Assembly: GCA_964371655.1 (NCBI GenBank)
Contig: CAYJOD010000032.1
Coordinates: 1 to 60,860 of the forward strand
From: CAZGSN01 sp964371655
GTDB lineage: Bacteria; Desulfobacterota; Binatia; HRBIN30
Direction of reading: 5' to 3'
Length of the DNA: 60,860 nucleotides
Below the pieces are notes generated by a model, which saw nothing but the letters and a program-made list of their open reading frames with translations, made no database searches and had not been told where the DNA came from. A program made the translations under genes and the position numbers. Positions 9,111 to 17,111 of the stretch are shown here, one piece after another; within the stretch, counting starts at the first letter, position 1, and every line of letters begins with the position of its first letter.

Positions 9111-10439
9111 ATGACCTCAATACGAGAATCAGGGTCCCGGTGCTTCCTGGACGTTCTGGGGGAACAGCTTCCTCTCCGGGTGTCCGTGGGGCTCGTGTTG
9201 GTACTCCTCGTATGTGCACTGGGTACGACGAGCAACTTCCTGCTGTGGTTCTTGGCGACCGATGTCTCGCCGAGTCCGACCTGCCTGATCGCTGCCGGGT
9301 TTGACATGGCCCTGGCCGTTGCCCTGCTGCTTCGTCGCCGTTGCGCGGTCGAGCTTGCCGCGTGGGCCACCTTGGCCGAGCTGGCGACGAGGAGCACCAG
9401 CAATTCCGGCCCGCTTGGTCTTTCCTTCCTAATGATTCTGCCGTGGGGTGCCGCGCTTGCTTTTCTGATGGTTCAGCGTTGCCGACTCTTCCAGCCGGGC
9501 TCGGCTCGCGGCTGGGGGAATGATTGGTGGGGTGCAACTCGGCTGACCATTGCTGTCTTCTTTCTGCTGGAAACCAGTTCGTGGCTCGTTGTCAGAGCTT
9601 GGGTCCCGGCTCTCTACGTGGTCCGCGAGCCCGCGTACCAGGCACCTGCGGAGTTCGTACCCGGACTGCCCACGATCGCCGTGCTGGGGAGCTCCCCGGC
9701 CACGGAGGAACGCGTCGCCGACCGACCGTTCCCGCGAATTCTCTCGGAACGTCTGCGGGGGCAATCGAACATCGTTTACCGCCGGAAGGGGGGCATCAAC
9801 TCCGACATGCTGGTGACGATCGCGACCACCCTCGTGAATGGAGACCTGCATCCAGCTGCCTTTCTGATCTATGCGGGCCTCCAGGACTTCAATCAGGATG
9901 CGCAGGGCTTGCGCCTCCTGACGGACATCGCCCCGCTCGACCGGAGCTCGCCGGGACCCGAAATTGCCAAATGGGTTATCTCCCATAGCGCCCTGGTACG
10001 CCTGAGCCTCTATGGAATGAGACGCACGCAATTGGGCTGGCGCCAGGTGAAGTCGCCCGACACTGTCCGCGTCACCTTCGAGCACTACCGGGGCAATCTT
10101 GAGCGCATCCTCCAGTTGGCGGCCGAGCGGCACATGCACGTCTTTATCTCGTCTCTCGCACAGAGTTGGTCGGACACGGGCGAGGCGTCGATCCGGTACA
10201 CAGAAACCGTGAACGAGTACCTCCGTGGCCTGCCGGAACGTCACCGTGACGTCACCTTCGTGGACTTCGCAAGTCGCCTTCACGAGGCCTACCCCAACGG
10301 ACGTTTGGCGGACTGTGAGCCGTTCGAGGCGGCTCCGGGCTTCGAGCGATGCGGGGACCCTTACCACCTCGGTCCGCGAGGCCACGAATTGCTGGCGGAT
10401 ACGTTCGAGCCCGTGCTGAGGGATTGGCGACCGAGGTGA
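9111..10439 (+). CDS. Membrane-anchored SGNH/GDSL-type hydrolase
   Basis: A 442-residue protein with an N-terminal membrane half (hydrophobic segments near 22-45, 60-80, 95-122 and 143-165) and a C-terminal SGNH hydrolase-like domain. Block I is IAVLGSSPATEE with the nucleophile candidate S194, a GSS variant of GDS. Block III is degenerate (YAGLQDFN, with Q in place of N). Block V is DPYHLGPRGHELLADT with D416 and H419. Proteins of this kind often act on acyl or other ester groups of surface glycans. It converges with a minus-strand operon encoding a carbamoyltransferase, SxtJ-like and DUF5989 proteins; SGNH proteins are commonly found with that set, so a shared pathway is likely. Confidence 0.75.
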   Translation: MTSIRESGSRCFLDVLGEQLPLRVSVGLVLVLLVCALGTTSNFLLWFLATDVSPSPTCLIAAGFDMALAVALLLRRRCAVELAAWATLAELATRSTSNSGPLGLSFLMILPWGAALAFLMVQRCRLFQPGSARGWGNDWWGATRLTIAVFFLLETSSWLVVRAWVPALYVVREPAYQAPAEFVPGLPTIAVLGSSPATEERVADRPFPRILSERLRGQSNIVYRRKGGINSDMLVTIATTLVNGDLHPAAFLIYAGLQDFNQDAQGLRLLTDIAPLDRSSPGPEIAKWVISHSALVRLSLYGMRRTQLGWRQVKSPDTVRVTFEHYRGNLERILQLAAERHMHVFISSLAQSWSDTGEASIRYTETVNEYLRGLPERHRDVTFVDFASRLHEAYPNGRLADCEPFEAAPGFERCGDPYHLGPRGHELLADTFEPVLRDWRPR

Positions 10440-10647
10440 AGCGGCATCGTTGATTCGTTTGGTACAGTTCGGGCGCAGGGTGTGGCGCGGTCAGCGATCG
10501 CTCCTTCAGCCGTTCCTGACTCTCCTGTTCTTGGGCATGCCACAGCTGGACTTCGAAAGTGCGAAACCTGTCAAACTCAGGTCCTGTCGCGCGCTACCGT
10601 CTCGATCCGCCGGCTGACGTCGCAGGGATCTGGAGCGCGTACGCTGA

Positions 10648-12387
10648 CTACCACCAGCGGTCTGGGGAGAGCACGGGACGGACAGTCTGACCGGGGGCGC
10701 CGCCCTTCACCAGGTAGCAATCCTCGAGCGCCAGGCAGTCCATGTCGGTGTTGAGGAAGGCTGTGATGGCGTCGCCATAGTCGCAGACGATGGGCTCGCC
10801 GCGGATGTTGAAAGATGTGTTGAGGATCACCGGCACCCCGGTGCGCTCGCCGAAGCGGACGATGAGGTCGTAGTAGCGGGGGTGGGTCTCCCGGCGGACC
10901 GTCTGGAGGCGGGCCGTGCCGTCCACGTGGGTGATGGACGGGAGCAGTGCCCGCTTCTCCGGGCGGGTGCGCACCACCAGCAGCATGTAGGGGCTTTCGT
11001 AGGGCGGATCGAAGAACTCGCCCACACGTTCGATGGGGACGGCCGGGGCGAAGGGTCGGAAGGGCTCGCGGTGTTTCACCCGCCGATTGAGGACGTCCTT
11101 CATGTCGGGAAGGGTCGGGTTCGCCAGGATGGAGCGGGCCCCGAGCGCCCGCGGCCCGTACTCCATTCGCCCTTGCACCCAGCCCACGATCCTCCCCGCT
11201 TGGAGGTCCGCCGCAGCCCGATCGACGAGCGCCGCGGAATCCCGGTAGCGGCGGTGCGGTAGCCCCCGCAGGAGAAGGAAACGCTCCACCTCGTCGGCGT
11301 CGTTGGCCGGGCCCAGGTAGGCGTGATCCATCTTCCAGCGGCGCGGCCGTCCCTCGATCTGGTGGCAGAGGTAGAGGGCGCTGCCGAGCGCTCCGCCGTC
11401 GTCGCCGGAGGCGGGTTGAACGAAGATACTTTCGTAGTCGAGCTGCTCCAGCACCAGCCCGTTGGCGACGCTGTTGAGTCCAACGCCACCGGCGATGCAG
11501 AGCTTGCGGAGACCCGTCTCTTCTTGCAGCCGCCGGGCTACTTTCAGCACGACCGTCTCCACCACCTTCTGGAGGCTGGCGGAGAGATCCTCGTCGCGCG
11601 GGGTGATCGTCGACTCCGGCTTCCGCGGCGGGCCGAACTCGGCGATGAGCCGCGGGCTATACATGACCAGGTCCTTGTGGAAGGAGAAGTAGTCGAGGTT
11701 CAGCCGGAAGCTGCCGTCGTCGCGCACGTCGACCACGTTGCGGACTAGCTTATCGTACATCGTAGGCTGGCCGTACGAGGCCAGCCCCATTACCTTGCCC
11801 TCGCCGTTGTTGACACGAAACCCGAGAAAGGCGGTGAAGGCGCTGTAGAGAAGCCCCAGGCTGTGCGGGTAGCGGAGCTCATGGGTGAGGGCGATGCGGC
11901 TGCCGGCGCCACGGCCCCGGGTCATCGTGGCCCACTCCCCGACGCCGTCCATCGTAAGGATCGCCGCCTCCTCGAAGCCGGAGGCGAAGAAGCTGCTCGC
12001 GGCGTGGGCGTAGTGGTGATCGGCGAAGCAGATGCGGCCCTGGTAGCCGATTTTCTCGCGGATCATCTCGCGGATGAAGAGCTTGTACTTGGCCCAGAGC
12101 GGCATCGAGTCGCGGAAGACTCGAAAGCCACGGGGGAAGGCCATGGCGCTCATGCAGATGATCCGCTCGAACTTTAGGAGCGGCTTTTCGTAGAAAATGA
12201 CGGCGTCGAGGTCCTTCACCTCGATCCCTCCGAGCTTCAGGCAGGCGGCGATCGCCGACGACGGGAAGTCGAGCGAGTGCTTCGTGCGCGAGAAGCGTTC
12301 TTCGGCCGCCGCGGCCACCACTACGTCGTCGATCATCAGAGCCGCCGCCGAGTCGTGGTACATGAAGGAGAGACCGAGGATGTTCAT
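10648..12387 (-). CDS. Carbamoyltransferase, NodU/CmcH/TobZ family
   Basis: An enzyme of 579 residues that would transfer a carbamoyl group from carbamoyl phosphate, through carbamoyl-adenylate, to a hydroxyl of a sugar or small molecule. The N-terminal Kae1-like domain starts MNILGLSFMYHDSAAAL and carries the metal-binding cluster H124-H125-Y-A-H128 (ADHHYAHAASSFF) and D147 in LTMDGVGE. A CIAGGVGLNSVANG stretch follows. The C-terminal YrdC-like domain includes GRMEYGPRALGARSILANP and HREPFRPFAP. It is the last gene of a tight four-gene operon, with 6 bp from the SxtJ-like gene. The acceptor is not known; a cell-surface glycan or secondary metabolite is most likely. Confidence 0.92.
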   Translation of the reverse strand: MNILGLSFMYHDSAAALMIDDVVVAAAAEERFSRTKHSLDFPSSAIAACLKLGGIEVKDLDAVIFYEKPLLKFERIICMSAMAFPRGFRVFRDSMPLWAKYKLFIREMIREKIGYQGRICFADHHYAHAASSFFASGFEEAAILTMDGVGEWATMTRGRGAGSRIALTHELRYPHSLGLLYSAFTAFLGFRVNNGEGKVMGLASYGQPTMYDKLVRNVVDVRDDGSFRLNLDYFSFHKDLVMYSPRLIAEFGPPRKPESTITPRDEDLSASLQKVVETVVLKVARRLQEETGLRKLCIAGGVGLNSVANGLVLEQLDYESIFVQPASGDDGGALGSALYLCHQIEGRPRRWKMDHAYLGPANDADEVERFLLLRGLPHRRYRDSAALVDRAAADLQAGRIVGWVQGRMEYGPRALGARSILANPTLPDMKDVLNRRVKHREPFRPFAPAVPIERVGEFFDPPYESPYMLLVVRTRPEKRALLPSITHVDGTARLQTVRRETHPRYYDLIVRFGERTGVPVILNTSFNIRGEPIVCDYGDAITAFLNTDMDCLALEDCYLVKGGAPGQTVRPVLSPDRWW

Positions 12388-12393
12388 GGCGGC

Positions 12394-12732
12394 CTAGAAG
12401 GGGTCCTCGATGGCAGCGTCGTACTCGCGGGAGTCGGGGCGTGGAAGCCAGTAGGAGGGAGTGCCGGGTGGCGGCGAGAAGCGGCTCGGACCCCAGAGGG
12501 GCATGAAGAGCCTCGCCAAGGGGAAGCCGAGGAAGAAGACGAGTCCGAGAACCATGTGGTTCCAGAAGGTGACCTGGAACCGGAAAAGCCGCGACTCCCG
12601 GGGGTGCCCGACGCGCGAAAGGACGGAGAGGAGTCCGCCGAGTCGGGCGCGGGCGGAGAAGGGCAGCGCCGCAGCGAGGACGCAGATGACCAGGGCCAGG
12701 AGCCGGCGCAGTCGGGTGCGAAAGCCGTTCAT
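12394..12732 (-). CDS. SxtJ-like small membrane protein
   Basis: A 112-residue protein with two hydrophobic segments (about 9-25 and 55-78: VTFWNHMVLGLVFFLGFPLA) and a proline-rich tail. Size, topology and position directly before a NodU-type carbamoyltransferase match the SxtJ family, named from saxitoxin clusters, whose biochemical role is unknown. It starts 4 bp after the stop of the upstream PP-loop gene. The assignment rests on context and overall pattern rather than on diagnostic residues. Confidence 0.65.
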   Translation of the reverse strand: MNGFRTRLRRLLALVICVLAAALPFSARARLGGLLSVLSRVGHPRESRLFRFQVTFWNHMVLGLVFFLGFPLARLFMPLWGPSRFSPPPGTPSYWLPRPDSREYDAAIEDPF

Positions 12733-12736
12733 GGCA

Positions 12737-13480
12737 TCACGACTCTAGAAGCGCGGCCAGGGCCGAAGTAGAGGGAGAGCGCAGGTGATCGGCAGTCATG
12801 GTCTCGGCCAGATCCAGGCGCGGGCCCAGGAACTCCGCCAGCTGCTGCTGCAACGCCGCCCGCGGAGCCGCAGCCCTTCCGTCGGAAAAGAGGGTCCGCA
12901 CCGAGTCGCGGAGGAGGTTCTGCGAGCAGCGGAGCGGCGAGGGATCGGCTTGCGGCTGGCGGGTGTAGCGCAGCTGGAAGAGGGTGGTGCCGATCGCTGC
13001 GCCCTCCTCGAAGACCGGGCTCACGTGCTCGACGCCGAAGCGGGCGTTGAGCGCGCGCAGGCGGCCGAGGATCTCCTCGCTCCCCAGCGGAGCCCTTTCG
13101 CGGACGGCGCCGTCGGCGATGCGGTAGATCTTCTCTTCGAGCGAGTACAGGAGGGCGCGCCAGACGAAGACCACTCGACAGAGGTCGCAGGTGGCTGCCG
13201 TGGCCAGCCCGGGTGCCCCCAGCCGGCGCTCGGCCACGCCCAGGAAATTGAGCAGCCGATCGACGGGGAGAAAGCGGTGGATGAAGCGGTCAGGGTCGCC
13301 GAAGAACTCGCCGAGGCGCCTACGATGCGAGCCCAGCGGTCCGGCACCGTCTAGGCCACGGTGGGTGAACGTGAGGAGGTGCACGCGGGCGCCGTGCTCG
13401 GCCATGCGGATCGCCGCTAGCGACGAGGATGCACCCCCGTCGAAGAGCACCGCCACCGCGCTGTCGGAGCGATCGGTCAT
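12737..13480 (-). CDS. PP-loop (N-type ATP pyrophosphatase)-like protein with an altered loop
   Basis: A protein of 247 residues. The N-terminus (VAVLFDGGASSSLAAIRMA) has the position and flanking strand/helix pattern of an N-type ATP-PPase loop. The expected S-G-G-x-D-S reads D14-G-G-A-S18-S, so both hallmark residues are changed. A Cys pair, C98-x-x-C101 in TCDLCRVVFVWRAL, sits where ThiI/QueC/TtcA-like proteins carry one. A later segment is LRCSQNLLRDSVRTLF. It may bind a nucleotide without normal adenylation, or be a diverged amidotransferase or QueC-like enzyme. It abuts the DUF5989 gene upstream (stop directly followed by its ATG), so it belongs to the carbamoylation operon. Confidence 0.6.
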   Translation of the reverse strand: MTDRSDSAVAVLFDGGASSSLAAIRMAEHGARVHLLTFTHRGLDGAGPLGSHRRRLGEFFGDPDRFIHRFLPVDRLLNFLGVAERRLGAPGLATAATCDLCRVVFVWRALLYSLEEKIYRIADGAVRERAPLGSEEILGRLRALNARFGVEHVSPVFEEGAAIGTTLFQLRYTRQPQADPSPLRCSQNLLRDSVRTLFSDGRAAAPRAALQQQLAEFLGPRLDLAETMTADHLRSPSTSALAALLES

Positions 13481-13642
13481 CTAAAAGATGGCATAGAAGA
13501 AGGGCAGGAGGACGGGGCTCTCCAAAACCACCAGCAGCAGAATTCCGAAAACCAGCAGCGAGAAGACCGGCATCAGGAACCAGAGCTTTCGTCGCCAAAC
13601 GAGTCGCCCGATGTCGCGGAAGAGGAGGATCCTGGAGCTCAA
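13481..13642 (-). CDS. DUF5989-family small membrane protein
   Basis: A 53-residue single-helix protein. A basic segment (IGRLVWRRKLWFL) leads into a hydrophobic helix and the characteristic end LLPFFYAIF, matching the DUF5989 pattern of ~50 residues ending in a P-F-I/F-Y-x-x-F motif. I chose a TTG start because GGGAG lies five bases upstream; a longer frame from 13,714 would add a tail unlike the family. The stop codon is directly followed by the ATG of the PP-loop gene. DUF5989 genes commonly accompany SxtJ and carbamoyltransferase genes; the function is unknown, perhaps a membrane adaptor. Confidence 0.65.
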   Translation of the reverse strand: MSSRILLFRDIGRLVWRRKLWFLMPVFSLLVFGILLLVVLESPVLLPFFYAIF

Positions 13643-13977
13643 CGCGTCTCCCACCGGGTGAAGGAACGGGCACAGCTCCCGGTCACCAAGCCGAACACGC
13701 AGCGGTTGTTGCACAGATGACCGAGCTGGATCTCGAATCTGTGTCCCGACCCCGACCTCATGATGGCAGTTGCCGCACGCCGGTCCTCTGCTGTGATGCT
13801 AGACTGTACGGGCATGTATGTGCGGCATCGTAGACCGAATCGGGATACTATCGCAAGCCGCTCCGATGTTTGTTGAGTACGTTGACAGACGCTCGGACCT
13901 GGCGAGTTCTCTACACTACTGACGTTCATGATCTTGTCGGCACGCGAAGATTCCCCAGTTGGGCCGCAAGGCCAGCT

Positions 13978-14008
13978 CCCCTCTCCCGCAAGTATTGCGG
14001 GAGAGGGG
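13978..14008. repeat. Perfect 13-bp stem hairpin in the gap before the ParB-side genes
   Basis: CCCCTCTCCCGCA and TGCGGGAGAGGGG flank a 5-base loop. No T-run follows on either strand, so it is better described as a repeat or structured spacer than a terminator. The remaining sequence between 13,643 and 14,102 holds a second GGTTGCGGGCC/GCCCGCGC hairpin near 14,031, also seen near 48,430, and no supported gene. Confidence 0.55.
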
Positions 14009-14102
14009 GTGCTAACACTGGCGCAGCTTCGGTTGCGGGCCACAAGCCCGCGCTGGGTGGTCAGCAACGTCCCCGGAGGTCCTGAAGGTCCCGTCATTAC
14101 GG

Positions 14103-14705
14103 TCAAGATTGCTTCCCGACCTTGCCTGCTTCAAACAGGCGCCGATCGACCGGCCCGAGGTCACGCCGCATGGACAGCGTCAGCAGATTGTAGTGACGGA
14201 CGTCGACGAGATGCTCGGCGACGAACCACAGATCGTCCTCGCTGGTCATCCACTGTCTTTCATCGAAGCGGCTGAGGTCGACGGCCCCGGAGTAGCGACG
14301 TAGCGTCTTCTGCCGGCGCAGGTTGAAGTACGATTCGAAGTAGGAGAGCGCCAACTCGCGCAGGGTTCGAAACACCGGCTCGCGATAGCGCAAGCCGGTG
14401 TAATTGGAACGACCGATGGCGCCCCAGTGTCCGTTACGGCGGAAGACGGCGAGTACGTGGTCGTCGTCCTGCTCGGCTTCGAGATCCATGATCAGCGGCG
14501 GGTGACCCTGAACCCGCAACGCTGCAGCTGCGAACAACGCCCCGTCCAGGCACTGCACCTTGCGTTCGCGCAGCACGCGTCGCGCCGAACGACATGCATT
14601 GCCGACCACGTCGTAGTCGATCTCGTCGAGGTACTTCTGGATCTTCCACTCGGGAGTCAGGTGTCGAAGAAACCCAAACTCACGCGGGGTGAGATCGAAT
14701 AACAT
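14103..14705 (-). CDS. Hypothetical protein, transglutaminase-like
   Basis: A protein of 200 residues, not firmly recognised. VQCLDGALFAAAALRVQG, followed by DDDHVLAVFRRNGHWGAIG and SNYTGLRYREP, gives Cys, His and Asn/Asp in the order and spacing of a compact transglutaminase/papain-like core. The N-terminal region (MLFDLTPREFGFLRHLTPEWKIQKYLDEIDYD) is helical. There is no signal peptide, so it is probably cytoplasmic. It is 8 bp after parB on the same strand and could be transcribed with it. Substrate and role are unknown. Confidence 0.5.
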   Translation of the reverse strand: MLFDLTPREFGFLRHLTPEWKIQKYLDEIDYDVVGNACRSARRVLRERKVQCLDGALFAAAALRVQGHPPLIMDLEAEQDDDHVLAVFRRNGHWGAIGRSNYTGLRYREPVFRTLRELALSYFESYFNLRRQKTLRRYSGAVDLSRFDERQWMTSEDDLWFVAEHLVDVRHYNLLTLSMRRDLGPVDRRLFEAGKVGKQS

Positions 14706-14713
14706 TCCGTGCG

Positions 14714-15550
14714 TCAGGCGCTCAGCCTGTCGATCAGACCGTTGAGCTGGTCGAGCGTGTAGTACTCGATTTCGATTCGCCCCGCGCCGTTGCGTCGGGT
14801 GTGGATCTTCACCTTGGTGCCAAGTGCTTCGGACAGGCGATTTTCCGCCGCCCGTAGATCCGCGTCGGCAACCGGAAGCCGTGTTTGCTTCACCAGACGT
14901 TCGGTCTGGCGCACGTTGAGACGTTGCGCGACTACGGACGCAGCGAGCTCGATGGTTTGCTCTGCAGAACTAAGGTTTATTAGTGCACGTGCATGTCCGG
15001 CGGACAGCTCTCCCGATTCAATCTTGGCTTTGACTGCATCCGGTAGCTGCAGCAAGCGCAGAGTGTTCGCAATCGTTGATCGATCCTTACCGACGCGTTG
15101 TGCGATCTGCTCCGATGCAAGCTGAAAGTCGTCGGCGAGGCGTCGGTAAGCGCGGGCCTCATCGATCGGATTTAGATTCTCGCGTTGGATGTTCTCGATC
15201 AGCGCCAGCTCGAGCGCTTCGCGGTCATCAACCGCTCGAATGACTACGGGTACGCTCTCCAAGCCAAGGGTTTGCGCCGCACGATAGCGTCGTTCGCCGG
15301 CAATCAGCTCGTAACCGTCACCACTCGGCCGCACCAACAGGGGTTGGATGATTCCCTTCTCTCGGATCGAATCCGCGAGCTCGGCAATGCTCGCGTCCGA
15401 AAAAGATTGCCGTGGCTGCATCCGGCTGGGGCGAATCGAGTGCAACGGAACCAGAGGGCTTTCCTCGACCGTTCTGGGCTCCTCGAAAGCACCCGGAATG
15501 AGTGCTCCCAGACCACGTCCTAACGCTCGCCGCTTCGCAACTGCTTCCAT
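14714..15550 (-). CDS. parB: Chromosome-partitioning protein ParB/Spo0J
   Basis: A CTP-dependent DNA clamp of 278 residues that loads at parS and works with ParA in origin segregation. The start MEAVAKRRALGRGLGALIP is preceded by AGGAGG; GRGLGALI is the usual ParA-interacting N-terminus. The CTP-binding motif is ELIAGERRYRAAQ, followed by ALIENIQRENLNPIDEA. The HTH (SEQIAQRVGKDRSTIANTLR) and a C-terminal dimerisation domain complete the set. It lies 17 bp behind parA. Two parS sites occur within 3.5 kb. Confidence 0.96.
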   Translation of the reverse strand: MEAVAKRRALGRGLGALIPGAFEEPRTVEESPLVPLHSIRPSRMQPRQSFSDASIAELADSIREKGIIQPLLVRPSGDGYELIAGERRYRAAQTLGLESVPVVIRAVDDREALELALIENIQRENLNPIDEARAYRRLADDFQLASEQIAQRVGKDRSTIANTLRLLQLPDAVKAKIESGELSAGHARALINLSSAEQTIELAASVVAQRLNVRQTERLVKQTRLPVADADLRAAENRLSEALGTKVKIHTRRNGAGRIEIEYYTLDQLNGLIDRLSA

Positions 15551-15567
15551 CTCCGACCTCCTCTCCA

Positions 15568-16395
15568 CTACCGCGACCAGACCTTCGCCATCCATCCGAA
15601 TCCACTTGCAGGTGCGGCCACATCGACGGGGTCGCCGCGCCGCGCCAGGAACTCCTGCGCCAACGCCCGGTAGGCCTCCGCCCCGCGTGAAACCGGGTCG
15701 TAAATCACCGCCGGCAGCCCGTGGCTGGGTGATTCGCTAAGTCTCACGTTTCTCGGGATGATCGTAGTGAATACGTCGCTTGGGAAATGCTCTTGCACCT
15801 CGGCGCTGACCTGGTGCGACAAACTGTTTCTGGTGTCGAACATGGTCAGCACCAGCCCCTCGATCGCCAAAGCTGGATTGAGACGTTTGCGAATTAATTC
15901 GATGGTTTCAAGCAAAGCGCTGAGTCCCTCCAGGGCGTAGTACTCGCATTGGAGGGGAATCAAGACAGAGTCGGCCGCCGTGAGTCCGTTGATGGTTAGC
16001 AGTCCAAGCGATGGCGGGCAGTCGACAAAAACGTAGTCGAAGCTGTCACGCACGCCGCTGAGAGCCTGTGCCAGGCGCTGCTCCCTCGCTATCAGAGGGA
16101 CCAGTTCGATCTCGGCGCCGGTGAGGTCGCGCGACGCAGGCAGCGCCGAAAGCCCTTCGACGGCGGTTGCGCAGAGCGCCTGGGTTGCCGGCTGCTCGCC
16201 GAGCAGAACCTCGTAGATCGTCGGCGCATTGCCATCAGGCTTGGCACCAACCCCGCTGCTGGCGCTTCCCTGCGGGTCAAGGTCGACTAGCAGAGTCCTT
16301 CGACCCAAGAGTGCCAACGACGCCGATAGGTTGACGGCCGTCGTGGTTTTTCCCACGCCACCTTTTTGATTGGCAATACAGATGATACGCCCCAC
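15568..16395 (-). CDS. parA: Chromosome-partitioning ATPase ParA/Soj
   Basis: A deviant-Walker ATPase of 275 residues that forms the dynamic DNA-bound gradient moving ParB-parS. The GTG start (VGRIICIANQKGG) is preceded by GGGAG at a spacing of five. KGGVGKTTTAVNLSASLA is the deviant Walker A with its signature first lysine; VDLDPQGSAS and VFVDCPPSLGLLTINGL are the switch I and Walker B regions. It has no N-terminal HTH, so it is the chromosomal type rather than a P1-type plasmid ParA. It is followed directly by parB, and a parS site lies 57 bp upstream. Confidence 0.96.
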   Translation of the reverse strand: MGRIICIANQKGGVGKTTTAVNLSASLALLGRRTLLVDLDPQGSASSGVGAKPDGNAPTIYEVLLGEQPATQALCATAVEGLSALPASRDLTGAEIELVPLIAREQRLAQALSGVRDSFDYVFVDCPPSLGLLTINGLTAADSVLIPLQCEYYALEGLSALLETIELIRKRLNPALAIEGLVLTMFDTRNSLSHQVSAEVQEHFPSDVFTTIIPRNVRLSESPSHGLPAVIYDPVSRGAEAYRALAQEFLARRGDPVDVAAPASGFGWMAKVWSR

Positions 16396-16451
16396 CACCA
16401 CTCCCAACAGGTTGACTAGGCTTCTAGCACGGCGCCGCAAGCAGATGGAAG

Positions 16452-16467
16452 TGTTTCACGTGAAACC
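16452..16467. promoter_or_regulatory. parS site 1
   Basis: TGTTTCACGTGAAACC matches the parS consensus TGTTTCACGTGAAACA at 15 of 16 positions. It sits in the short gap between rsmG and parA, upstream of the parAB genes, a standard position for a ParB loading site. Confidence 0.92.
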
Positions 16468-16475
16468 GGAACCCT

Positions 16476-17111
16476 TCAGATGCGGATGTACTTGAGAAGC
16501 AGGCGTTGCCCAAAGTGATCAAGGGCGTACGTCGAGATTTCCGGACCGTTGAAACCAGTCTGCGCCGTTGCCTCGTCCCGGCCCTTGGGACCTTTCATTG
16601 CGATGGCCACACCGCCGCTGCGGAGCAAGGGGCGGCAAAGCTCGAGGAATTCTGAAACGGGCCCCAAAGCCCTCGAGGTGACGACGTCGAAACCTCCCGT
16701 GAACTCTTGAGGTAGAGCTTCGACCCGTGCCTCGATGACTCGCGCATTGGCAATTGCGGTCTGGCGCAGGACTTCGCGCAAGAAGCTGGCTCGCTTGCGG
16801 CGGGCTTCGACCAAGACGACCTGCGCGTCGGGCCGGGCGATGGCAAGGACCACTCCCGGAAATCCAGCGCCGCTGCCGAGATCGGCGACGTGGCAGCTTT
16901 GAGGCAGGTGCGGTACCACGGCAAGAGAGTCGGCTACGTGCTGTCGAATGATCTCCGCCGCCGTGGCTGCGGCCGTGAGTGACATGCGCGTGCGCCACAG
17001 AAGCAGCGTTGCCACATAGGTCGTTAGGTTGGCGATAGCCTCGTCGCCGAGATCTAGACCGTATCGGCGCGCCGCGTCGAGAAGATCCGGCCGCAGGGCC
17101 GCGACGTTCAC
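16476..17111 (-). CDS. rsmG: 16S rRNA (guanine527-N7)-methyltransferase RsmG (GidB)
   Basis: An SAM-dependent rRNA methyltransferase acting on G527 of 16S rRNA; 211 residues. The GTG start overlaps the TGA of mnmG in a GTGA arrangement, the classic coupled junction of these genes. Class I methyltransferase marks are HVADLGSGAGFPGVVLAIA (SAM loop), VVLVEARRKRASFLREVLR and DVVTSRALGPVSEFLEL. The C-terminal AIAMKGPKGRDE loop is typical of RsmG. Confidence 0.94.
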   Translation of the reverse strand: MNVAALRPDLLDAARRYGLDLGDEAIANLTTYVATLLLWRTRMSLTAAATAAEIIRQHVADSLAVVPHLPQSCHVADLGSGAGFPGVVLAIARPDAQVVLVEARRKRASFLREVLRQTAIANARVIEARVEALPQEFTGGFDVVTSRALGPVSEFLELCRPLLRSGGVAIAMKGPKGRDEATAQTGFNGPEISTYALDHFGQRLLLKYIRI

